Below are positions 31,823 to 39,499 of a stretch of DNA of 64,000 nt, piece after piece. Made by a program: the position numbers and the translations under genes. How positions within the stretch are numbered: position 1 is the stretch's first letter; each line of letters begins with the position of its first letter. Below the pieces are notes generated by a model. It did no database searches. It saw only the letters and a program-made list of their open reading frames with translations, and was not told where the DNA came from. The DNA lies in NCBI GenBank assembly GCA_039817385.1, contig JBCBVY010000004.1, positions 124,001-188,000 on the forward strand, in the 5' to 3' direction. The stretch comes from JBCBCP01 sp039817385. Its GTDB lineage: Bacteria; Pseudomonadota; Alphaproteobacteria; Rhodobacterales; Rhodobacteraceae.

Positions 31823-33012
31823 GCCGCCGCTCCGCGCACGCGCCGCACCAGGGGGTTGAACCCGATCCTGTAGGCCAGCTCTGCCGGGTGCGCCACGTCC
31901 CAGATGCACAGATCCGCGCGCATCCCCGCCGCCAGCGTGCCCCGGTCCGTCAGACCCAACGCCCGCGCGGCTTCAGCCGTCACCCCGCGCAGCGCTTCAA
32001 GCGGGGTCATCCCGAAAAGCGTGCACCCCATGTTCATCGCCAAAAGCGGTGAAGCCAGCGGTGAGGAGCCGGGGTTGCAATCGGTCGACAGGGCCATGCC
32101 CACGCCAGCCGAACGGAACGCGTCAAGGGGCGGCGCCTGCGTCTCGCGCAATGTGTAGAACGCACCGGGAAGGATCGTGGCCACGGTCCCGGCCTCTGCC
32201 ATCGCGCGCGCATCTGCTGCTGTCGCGTATTCAAGGTGATCGGCCGAAAGCGCCCCTGCTGCCGCCGCCAACTGCGCGCCGCCCATATGCGACAACTGTT
32301 CGGCATGAAGCTTGACCGGCAGGCCCAACGCCTGTGCAAGATCAAATACGCGCCGGATCTGAACGGTGTCGAACGCGATACTCTCACAGAACCCGTCCAC
32401 CGCATCGACAAGGCCCGCCGCATGCGCCGCGCGCAGGGCCGGAAGGCAAACCTCGCCGATATAAGCATCCGCGCGGCCCGCATATTCGGGCGGCACCGCG
32501 TGGGCCCCCAGAAAACTCGTGCGCACGGTGATATCCCGCTCTGAGCCGATGGCCCGCGCCACGCGCAGCATCTTCAGCTCTGTGTCGATGTCGAGCCCGT
32601 AACCCGATTTGACCTCAAGCGTTGTCACGCCCTCGGCGATCATCGCATCAACCCGGGTCAACGCATCTTTCAGCAGCGCCGCTTCGGACGCGGCCCGCGT
32701 GGCTCGGACCGTCGACACGATACCGCCCCCGGCTTGCGCGATCTCGGTATAACTGGCGCCGTTCAGCCGCTGCTCGAACTCGGCCGCGCGGTTGCCGCCA
32801 AAAACCAGATGCGTGTGGCACTCGATCAGGCCCGGCGTGACAAGCCGCCCGCCAAGGTCTTGAACCGCAGCGCCGCGATACGCCTCCGGCAGGTCTGCGG
32901 CCGCGCCGAGCCAGGCGATATCGGCGCCGTCAATGACCACCGCCCCGTCCGGCACAACGCCGAAGCTGCCTGGCTCGGTCAATGTGGCAAGGGTCGCCCC
33001 TGTCAGGATCAT
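31819..33012 (-). CDS. hutI: Imidazolonepropionase
   Basis: Hydrolyses imidazolone propionate to N-formimino-glutamate. The 397-residue amidohydrolase shows the metal motif IECHTHLVFGGNR (about 63-75), TTLEVKSGYGLD (near 131), VKLHAEQLSHMGGA (near 233) with a metal/catalytic His, and STDCNPGSSPL (near 313) with the metal Asp. It is the first gene of hutIHGU and is divergent from hutF across a 76-bp regulatory gap. Confidence 0.97.
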   Translation of the reverse strand: MILTGATLATLTEPGSFGVVPDGAVVIDGADIAWLGAAADLPEAYRGAAVQDLGGRLVTPGLIECHTHLVFGGNRAAEFEQRLNGASYTEIAQAGGGIVSTVRATRAASEAALLKDALTRVDAMIAEGVTTLEVKSGYGLDIDTELKMLRVARAIGSERDITVRTSFLGAHAVPPEYAGRADAYIGEVCLPALRAAHAAGLVDAVDGFCESIAFDTVQIRRVFDLAQALGLPVKLHAEQLSHMGGAQLAAAAGALSADHLEYATAADARAMAEAGTVATILPGAFYTLRETQAPPLDAFRSAGVGMALSTDCNPGSSPLASPLLAMNMGCTLFGMTPLEALRGVTAEAARALGLTDRGTLAAGMRADLCIWDVAHPAELAYRIGFNPLVRRVRGAAA

Positions 33013-33050
33013 GGCCGCGCCTCATGTGATCTTGCATCTCGATACGATTT

Positions 33051-33066
33051 TTATGTATGCACATAA
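33051..33066. promoter_or_regulatory. Candidate HutC operator between hutI and hutF
   Basis: The dyad ttatgt-atgc-acataa has perfect 6-bp arms and lies in the 76-bp gap between the divergent hut operons, 23 bp before hutF. HutC-type sites generally have a GT-N-TA-N-AC core; this one reads GTATGCAC. Binding by the HutC encoded downstream is inferred. Confidence 0.6.
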
Positions 33067-33088
33067 TATACCTGTCAAGCGGGGCACC

Positions 33089-34459
33089 ATGACCGAAATC
33101 TGGGCAAAGGCGGCATTGCTACCGGGTGGGTGGGCCAGGGACGTCACCCTGCGCATCGGCCCGGACGGGCGCATTGCGGGCGTCACGCCCGGGGCATCCC
33201 CCGCGCCGACCGCGCACCGGGCGGGCGTCCTGCTGCCCGCGCCGGTCAACGCCCATTCGCACGCCTTCCAGCGTGCGATGGCTGGCCTGACAGAGGCGCG
33301 GGGGCCCGATCCGCAGGACAGCTTTTGGACCTGGCGGCAGCTCATGTTCCGCTTCCTCGACCGGCTGACGCCGGAGCAGGTGCAGGCGATCACCGCCTTT
33401 GTGCAGATGGAAATGCTGGAGGCCGGATATGGCGCCAGCGTGGAGTTCCACTATTTGCACAACCAGCCGGGCGGGGCGCCCTATGACGACCCCGCGGAAC
33501 TCTCGGCCCGCATTGCCGCCGCGGCGCATCAAACCGGCATCGGACTGACCCTGCTGCCGGTGCATTACCAGTTTGGCGGCTGCGATGGACGGCCCCTTGG
33601 CCCCGGACAGATCCGCTTTTTCACCCGCGCCGACGGCTTTGCAGACCTGCACGCGCGCGCGGCGGCCGCCTTGCGTCATCTGCCCGCGGACCACATGCTG
33701 GGCAGCGCACCGCATTCGCTGCGGGCCGTTGGCCAAGACACCTTGCGCGGTTGGGCCGACGCCTACCCGGACGGCCCTGTGCACATACACCTCGCCGAGC
33801 AGCGCGCCGAGGTGGCAGAGGTGCAGGCAACCTGGGGCGCACGGCCCGTGGCGTGGGCGCTGGACGCTTTGCCGCTCGACGCGCGTTGGAGCCTGATCCA
33901 CTGCACGCAGATGATCCCGGAAGAAACAACGGCGCTGGCTGCGACCGGCGCGGTAGCGGGGCTTTGCCCCATCACCGAAAGCAGCCTTGGCGACGGCATT
34001 TTTGACGCGGTGCGCTGGATGGGCGCGGGCGGGCGCATCGCCATCGGCTCGGACAGCAACATCCGCGTCGCACTATCTGAGGAGCTGCGTACGCTAGACT
34101 ACAGCCAGCGCCTGCGGGATGGCACACGGGCCGCACTAGCGACGCCCGAACAGTCCACCGGCCGCCGTCTTTTTGAGGCGGCGCTCGCGGGCGGGGCGCA
34201 GGCCGCAGGCCGCAAGACGGGTGCGTTGCGCGCAGGCCTCTGGGCCGACATGCTGACACTGGATTCGGCGGATGAAACGCTCTGGGGGCGCCGCGGCGAC
34301 ACGCTCCTGGACACTTGGATCTTTGCCGGGGATGACACCCTGGTGCGCGATGTCTGGTCTGCGGGGCGGCACATGGTGAAGGACGGGCAGCACGTGGCGC
34401 GGGCCGCCATCACCGCTGCCTACCGCCGCGCGATCACCGCGCTGCAAGACGCGCTATGA
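33089..34459 (+). CDS. hutF: Formimidoylglutamate deiminase
   Basis: Deiminates N-formimino-glutamate to N-formyl-glutamate and ammonia, feeding HutG. The 456-residue amidohydrolase begins MTEIWAKAALLPGGWARDV. Visible motifs are PVNAHSHAFQRAMAGL (about 52-67, metal His pair), EFHYLHNQPGG (near 120), HIHLAEQ (near 233), IHCTQM (near 273) and GSDSNIRVAL (near 318). The start at 33089 was chosen because earlier in-frame ATGs lie inside hutI and the shared operator. hutC overlaps its end by 4 nt. Confidence 0.95.
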   Translation: MTEIWAKAALLPGGWARDVTLRIGPDGRIAGVTPGASPAPTAHRAGVLLPAPVNAHSHAFQRAMAGLTEARGPDPQDSFWTWRQLMFRFLDRLTPEQVQAITAFVQMEMLEAGYGASVEFHYLHNQPGGAPYDDPAELSARIAAAAHQTGIGLTLLPVHYQFGGCDGRPLGPGQIRFFTRADGFADLHARAAAALRHLPADHMLGSAPHSLRAVGQDTLRGWADAYPDGPVHIHLAEQRAEVAEVQATWGARPVAWALDALPLDARWSLIHCTQMIPEETTALAATGAVAGLCPITESSLGDGIFDAVRWMGAGGRIAIGSDSNIRVALSEELRTLDYSQRLRDGTRAALATPEQSTGRRLFEAALAGGAQAAGRKTGALRAGLWADMLTLDSADETLWGRRGDTLLDTWIFAGDDTLVRDVWSAGRHMVKDGQHVARAAITAAYRRAITALQDAL

Positions 34460-35148
34460 CAGTCGCGGCGCGACATAACTGGCAAAGCGTCCGGGATGAA
34501 GTCCGGCGCCGGATCCACGCGCGCGACTGGGCCCCGGGCAGTACAATCCCCAACGAGGTGGACCTTGCCGCGGAATTCGGCTGTGCCCGCACAACCGTCA
34601 ACCGGGCCTTGCAAAGCCTTGCGGAGGCGGGCCTGCTGGACCGGCGGCGCAAGGCCGGCACCCGTGTGGCGCTGCACCCGGCGGCGCGTGCGACGCTGAC
34701 GATCGCCGCCCTTCAGGACGAGGTGACGGCCCGCGGGCAGGCGTACGGCTACCGCCTGCTGCGCTGTGCGGAGGCCGCCCCGCCTGCGCATATTCACGCG
34801 CTCATGCCCGCCGCGCAGCAACTGCACCTGCGCGCGTTGCACAGCGCAGATGGACGCCCCTATGCGCTTGAAGACCGCTGGATCAACCTCGCCCAAGTGC
34901 CCGCCGCCCGGACCGCCCCGTTTGAACAGATCAGCGGAAATGCCTGGCTGCTGGCCAATGTCCCCTACACACACGGTGAAATCGCCTTTTTTGCCCAAAC
35001 CGCCGCGGCTGAGGCCGCCGCGGATCTGTCCTGCCCGGAGGGCCATGCGCTGCTGGGCCTTGACCGAACCACATGGGACGGCAGCGCCGCAATCACGCGG
35101 GTGCAGCTGCTTTATGCTCCCGGCCACCGCATAACGACCACGCTTTAG
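34456..35148 (+). CDS. hutC: Histidine-utilisation repressor, GntR/HutC family
   Basis: GntR regulator that in characterised relatives represses hut genes until urocanate binds. The 230-residue protein has the N-terminal winged helix (WQSVRDEVRRRI, PNEVDLAAEFGCARTTVNRA, AEAGLLDRRRKAGT) and the UTRA effector domain, including DRWINLAQVP near 145. It is shorter than many HutC proteins but complete. Translational coupling to hutF supports the assignment. It probably acts at the dyad in the hutI-hutF gap. Confidence 0.92.
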   Translation: MTVAARHNWQSVRDEVRRRIHARDWAPGSTIPNEVDLAAEFGCARTTVNRALQSLAEAGLLDRRRKAGTRVALHPAARATLTIAALQDEVTARGQAYGYRLLRCAEAAPPAHIHALMPAAQQLHLRALHSADGRPYALEDRWINLAQVPAARTAPFEQISGNAWLLANVPYTHGEIAFFAQTAAAEAAADLSCPEGHALLGLDRTTWDGSAAITRVQLLYAPGHRITTTL

Positions 35149-35196
35149 ATCACCCAAGGGCTGCCCACCCAACCCACAAAGATCACCGGAGACGTC

Positions 35197-36204
35197 ATGA
35201 CAGCACTGCATATCGCGTACCTTGGAAAGCCCGAGATCGACCGTCTGGACTTGACCAATGACGAAATTCTGGAGGCTATCGAGGCAGGGTTGATCGCCGC
35301 GGGGCGCGGCCAAACCGTGATCGAGCCACGGATGCACCTAACGCCGGACCCGGATGTCGACGGCCATTTCAATGTGCTTCGCGGCTATGTCGCGCCGCTG
35401 GGCTATGCCGGGGTCAAGGTCGTGGGCGACTTTGTCGACAATTACAAACAGGGCCTGCCGTCGGAACTGGCGCTGCTGAACCTCTTTTGTCCGAAAACCG
35501 GCGCGCCGCGTGCCGTGATCGACGCCGCCGGGATCACCGACATGCGCACGGGCGCGCTGACCGCGCTGGGGGCCAAGTGGCTGGCACCAAAGAACCCAAA
35601 GATTCTCGGCCATATCGGCGCGCGGGGCACGTCCTACTGGAACGTGCGGCTGCTCGATCACCTGTTCGACTTCGACGAAATCCGAGTCCACTCGCGCCGT
35701 CCCGAAAGCCGGGATGCCTTTGGCGCGCGACTGGAGCAGGATCTCGGCAAGCCCATCATCGTCACCGATAACTGGAAGGACTGCCTTGATGGCGCGGATA
35801 TCCTGGTTGAGGCGTCCCGCCTCCGCGCGCCGGATCCGCTGTTCGAGCGGGCGTGGCTGAAGCCCGGCGCGCTGGTCGTGCCCTACGGCACCATGAGCAC
35901 TTTGCCGCTTCACTTCCTCGATGGGATCGACAAGCTGATCATGGACGATCTGGGGCAGATGCGCGCAGGCCATCTTGGCGCGCTCAGGCCCCAGATCGAC
36001 GCCGGGCTGATCACCGAAGACAGCTTTCACGCCGAGATTGGCGAGATTGCCGCCGGCCTTAAACCCGGGCGCGAACGCGAGGGCGAAACGATCCTTTTTT
36101 GGCACCGCGGCATGTCGACCGGCGACATCGCCCTGGGCGCGGCCATCCTCGACAAAGCGCGCAAGATGGGACTGGTCCAGGACTTGCTGTACCGCGATGG
36201 ATAA
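35197..36204 (+). CDS. Ornithine cyclodeaminase / mu-crystallin family protein
   Basis: The 335-residue NAD(P)-dependent family member shows EPRMHLTPDP (about 46-55), GYAGVKVVGDF (near 69), the DMRTGALTALGAKWLA helix (near 110) and a variant Rossmann motif LGHIGARGTSYWN (near 132), then EIRVHSRRPESRDAF. Members convert ornithine to proline or reduce cyclic imines. Here the gene follows hutC by 48 bp and overlaps a lyase-like gene, suggesting a role in catabolism of a histidine-related or other amino acid rather than ornithine itself. The Rossmann region (GARGTS instead of GxGxQA) is unusual, so substrate assignment is open. Confidence 0.85.
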   Translation: MTALHIAYLGKPEIDRLDLTNDEILEAIEAGLIAAGRGQTVIEPRMHLTPDPDVDGHFNVLRGYVAPLGYAGVKVVGDFVDNYKQGLPSELALLNLFCPKTGAPRAVIDAAGITDMRTGALTALGAKWLAPKNPKILGHIGARGTSYWNVRLLDHLFDFDEIRVHSRRPESRDAFGARLEQDLGKPIIVTDNWKDCLDGADILVEASRLRAPDPLFERAWLKPGALVVPYGTMSTLPLHFLDGIDKLIMDDLGQMRAGHLGALRPQIDAGLITEDSFHAEIGEIAAGLKPGREREGETILFWHRGMSTGDIALGAAILDKARKMGLVQDLLYRDG

Positions 36205-37738
36205 GAGTGCAATGGATCAGGTGGCGATCACGCTGGATGGCGGCGCGCTGAGCGTGGCGCAGCTGGTCGCTGCGGCGTCGGGCGCGCGCGTTGTGATCGC
36301 GCCCGAAGGGCGCCGCCGGATGCAGGCCGCCCGCGCGATCATTGAAACGGCCATCGCGGAGCGCCGCCCGATCTACGGCGTGACGACAGGGCTTGGCGCC
36401 CGTGCCAGCGAAGCGCTGGATGCCGAGGCCCTCGCCGCATTCTCCTATCAGACGCTGCGCGGGCGGGCGCAGGCCACCGGCCCGCAAGAGGCGCCGCAGA
36501 TCGTGCGCGCGGGCATGATCGTGCGGCTGAACACACTGCTGTCCGGCCTCAGCGGCGCGTCTCCCGCGGTCGCCGATCACCTCGCGGCGTGCCTGAACGC
36601 GGACCTGACCCCCGTGACCGGGCAAATCGGGTCAGTCGGGCCTTCCGATCTGGTTGTGAACGCAACAGTTGGGCTGGCGTTGACCGGCGAAGGGCGCATG
36701 GAGGGACGGGACGGCACGGGCCCCGCGCATGACATGCTGGCACGGCATGGGCTGACACCCCTGCGGCTTGGCCCGCGGGACGGGCTGGCGCTGGCCGGGC
36801 ACAGCTGTGCGTCGGCCGGGTCAGCGGCTTTGGCGCTTGCCAGGACGCGCGCGGTTTACGGCGCCGCCCAAAGCGCCGCAGCGCTGTCGCTGGAGGGCTT
36901 TCGGGCCAACATCGCCCCGCTTGACCCGCGCGCGCTTGCGGCCAAGCCCCTGCCCGGGCAATCCGGCGCGGCGCAGCAGTTGACAGACCGGCTGCGCGGC
37001 AGCCGGCTGTGGGACAAGGGCACTGCGCGCCGGCTGCAGGACCCTTTGTCGCTGCGCCATGTCGCTCAGATCCACGGCGCGGTGTGGCACGCGTTGGAGA
37101 CAGCGCAGCGCATCGTGACAATTGAGATCAACAGCGCGAGTGACAATCCGATCGTCGATGTTGCGACCGGCGATATCGTCCCGACAGGTGCGTATTACAC
37201 CGCGGAGCTGGCGCTTGTCTGCGAAAGCATGTGCCGCGCGATGGTCGGCGCAGCGATGGCGCAGGCCGCGCGGATCGTGCGGCTGCTGGACCCGCGCACC
37301 AGCGACCTGCCGTCTTTCCTCGCGCACGAGACGGCCACCGCAAACGGGTTCGCGCCCCTGATCAAGACGGTTGAGGCTCTGACCGCAGAGATCGCCCACG
37401 CCGCGCAGCCCCCCGCCATCTGGCCCAGCCTGAGCGCGCATGGGATCGAGGACACGCTCACAACCGCCCCGATTGCGGCACGCGCGCTGATGCGCATCGC
37501 AGACCATGCGGCAGACCTGACCGCCATTGAATTCATGGTTGCGGCGCAAGCCATCGACATGCGCGGCTGCACAGAAGACCTGGGCCCGTTTCTGCATGGC
37601 TGCTATCGCCGCGTGCGGGCGCTGTCCGCGGCACTCGGCCCCGTGGACAGACCCCTATCCGAAGAGGTCGCATGTCTTTCTGCGGCGGTGATACGCGGCG
37701 CGTTTGATCCGGGTCCAGATGGCACGGGCGCGCCCTGA
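36197..37738 (+). CDS. MIO-lacking histidine/aromatic ammonia-lyase homologue
   Basis: The 513-residue protein is clearly in the HAL/PAL superfamily: YGVTTGLGARASEALD (60-75), GSVG (145-148), SASDNPIVD near 320, and LARTRAVYGAAQ. But where HutH has Ala-Ser-Gly this protein has Pro149-Ser150-Asp151, without the Gly needed to cyclise the MIO cofactor. The catalytic Tyr of YGVTTG is kept. It overlaps the cyclodeaminase-family gene by 8 nt, so both are co-expressed and probably act on the same substrate or complex. It may be a non-lyase or an inactive partner subunit. ATG 36212 is an alternative start. Confidence 0.82.
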   Translation: MDKSAMDQVAITLDGGALSVAQLVAAASGARVVIAPEGRRRMQAARAIIETAIAERRPIYGVTTGLGARASEALDAEALAAFSYQTLRGRAQATGPQEAPQIVRAGMIVRLNTLLSGLSGASPAVADHLAACLNADLTPVTGQIGSVGPSDLVVNATVGLALTGEGRMEGRDGTGPAHDMLARHGLTPLRLGPRDGLALAGHSCASAGSAALALARTRAVYGAAQSAAALSLEGFRANIAPLDPRALAAKPLPGQSGAAQQLTDRLRGSRLWDKGTARRLQDPLSLRHVAQIHGAVWHALETAQRIVTIEINSASDNPIVDVATGDIVPTGAYYTAELALVCESMCRAMVGAAMAQAARIVRLLDPRTSDLPSFLAHETATANGFAPLIKTVEALTAEIAHAAQPPAIWPSLSAHGIEDTLTTAPIAARALMRIADHAADLTAIEFMVAAQAIDMRGCTEDLGPFLHGCYRRVRALSAALGPVDRPLSEEVACLSAAVIRGAFDPGPDGTGAP

Positions 37739-37825
37739 CCGACGAAGCGATACCGTCGTTCTTCGTATCAACCTGCGCGGGGCACAGCGTTCGCCGACCC
37801 TCGGATCTCTGCAGCTCTGTCGGCT

Positions 37826-38821
37826 TCAATCACCAGCCGCGCGCAGCGCAGGGTCATAGAACGTCTGCCGACCGCGCCCCGCCCGCTTGGACGCGTAAAG
37901 CGCGACATCGACGTCATCCATAAGCGCGGCTTGCGTCTGGCCCGACCCCGGCTTGAAAAACGACGTCCCGATGGAGCCGGAGATGCGGCAGGTCTGATCC
38001 TCAAACGGGATCGGCTCTTCGAGGCGTGCGATGATGCGCTTGCCCATCCGGTCAAGCCCATCCTTGCGCGGCTCACCGGGCAGCAGGATGACAAATTCGT
38101 CGCCGCCAACCCGCGCAACCACGTCATCGTCCCGGGTCAGCTCGGTGAAAATCCCCGCGACAACCTTCAGCACATGATCGCCCGCGGCATGGCCCAGCGT
38201 GTCATTGACCTTCTTAAAGAAATCGAGATCCACCTGCATCACCGCAAAGGGCCGGTCCCATTCAATCAGGCGGCCCATCACGTGATCCATCGCGCGGCGG
38301 TTGCGCAGCCCCGTCAGCCCGTCCGACAGTGCCTGTTCTTCGGCCTCCTCCACCGACGATGCGAGGTTGCCATTCAGCTTTTTCAGCGCGTCCATCGCGG
38401 CCGATTTCGCCTCCAGCAGGTAGAGCATTTCGATCGTCAGGTCCGTTGGCGCGAAATCGCCGCCCGTGAGCTCAAAACTGCGCACCGCCTCCGCGATGCC
38501 GATGCCAAAGCCGAGGTTCAGAACGAGGCTGCCCTCCTCGGGGCCGAGCGCCGCGACGCCCTTCACCTCAAGCCGCGCGCCTTGGCGCATCTGCAGGTGA
38601 AGCTTCACCCCCGCGCTGCGGCGCAGATCGGCCATTGTCTGAATACGGTGGGGCCGCTTCAGCTCGAACATTTCAAGGAACCGGCGCCCTTTGAGCGGGC
38701 CGTCGTCAAAGAGCTTGGCCAGGGTCGGCCCCGCATGGGTCACATGCCCGGTCTTGTTCAGGACAAGATGCATGGGGCACAGCACATCCAGCATCTTTGG
38801 TGTGTCCGGAAGATCCTTCAC
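37826..38821 (-). CDS. Diguanylate cyclase with N-terminal HNOBA-like domain
   Basis: The 331-residue protein begins with an HNOBA-like sensor/partner domain (LCPMHLVLNKTGHVTHAGPT, about 14-33; GRRFLEMFEL, 45-54), a coiled-coil linker (LLEAKSAAMDALKKLNGN, about 134-151), then GGDEF (DGLTGLRNRRAMD, near 167). The active site is RVGGDEFVILLP and the I-site RDDD precedes it, so cyclic-di-GMP synthesis with product inhibition is expected. It is translationally coupled (ATGA) to the H-NOX-like gene, its likely signal partner. Confidence 0.9.
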   Translation of the reverse strand: MKDLPDTPKMLDVLCPMHLVLNKTGHVTHAGPTLAKLFDDGPLKGRRFLEMFELKRPHRIQTMADLRRSAGVKLHLQMRQGARLEVKGVAALGPEEGSLVLNLGFGIGIAEAVRSFELTGGDFAPTDLTIEMLYLLEAKSAAMDALKKLNGNLASSVEEAEEQALSDGLTGLRNRRAMDHVMGRLIEWDRPFAVMQVDLDFFKKVNDTLGHAAGDHVLKVVAGIFTELTRDDDVVARVGGDEFVILLPGEPRKDGLDRMGKRIIARLEEPIPFEDQTCRISGSIGTSFFKPGSGQTQAALMDDVDVALYASKRAGRGRQTFYDPALRAAGD

Positions 38822-39405
38822 GAAGCCCGCGCCCCCAGTTCAAACCGGCGCCCTTCGGCAAACTCGGTTTCCACCAGCGAGATCGAAACGCTTTCGACAT
38901 CCCCGCTGCGCCCCTCATGGGTGAGCAGGGCGAGGGCGCCGTAATCATCGGCGAGGCTGCGCAGCACGCCGATCATCACGTGGCCAAACCCGTCCAAAGC
39001 GGCCTCGCAAATCAGCACGTAATCCGACGCCGTCCATTCCCGCAATTCGATCCGCGGCAGATGCAGATCGGGGATCGCAAGGCGCACACGGTCGGGCAGA
39101 TCATCCAGCGAATGCAGGAATTCCACCAAGGTTACGCCGCCAAAGCGGAGCAGCCGCCGGACCGTTTCCATGTTGGGGTGAGAGACGAGGTAGGTGCCGA
39201 AATCCTCCAGCATATCGCCGCGCGCGTGCCCCATCACCGCGCAGGTGGCCTCAAGCACCCGCATCGTGATCTCGTCATCATAGATCATCATCGGCTCGAA
39301 CGTGGTCACGGGCGATTCTGCCGTGCGCACGATGGCATCCCACTGGGCGCGCCCGTAGATGTCCGTCACGAAGCGTTCAATCGCCCGATTTACCAGCCCA
39401 TGCAT
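38818..39405 (-). CDS. H-NOX-like (heme NO-binding fold) protein lacking the heme ligand
   Basis: The 195-residue protein starts MHGLVNRAIERFVTDIYG and carries LEDFGTYLVSHPNMETVRRL (67-86) and VEFLHSLDDLPDRVRLAIPDL (94-114), clearly matching the H-NOX helical fold. In heme-binding H-NOX the residue at 104 is the proximal His (in N-L-H-x-x-V); here it is Pro (DDLPDRV). The YxSxR propionate motif is also absent, with LICEAALDGFG in its place. So classical heme binding is unlikely. It is coupled to the HNOBA-GGDEF gene and probably regulates it by protein contact or another ligand. The alignment is by eye. Confidence 0.8.
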   Translation of the reverse strand: MHGLVNRAIERFVTDIYGRAQWDAIVRTAESPVTTFEPMMIYDDEITMRVLEATCAVMGHARGDMLEDFGTYLVSHPNMETVRRLLRFGGVTLVEFLHSLDDLPDRVRLAIPDLHLPRIELREWTASDYVLICEAALDGFGHVMIGVLRSLADDYGALALLTHEGRSGDVESVSISLVETEFAEGRRFELGARAS

Positions 39406-39499
39406 GAGGCACCCCGATTACGCATTCAATCCAGGCCACCATCGCGCGAAGGCTTTAATTAATGCTCAACAACTCAAATTGCAGATAAATCTGACCCGC

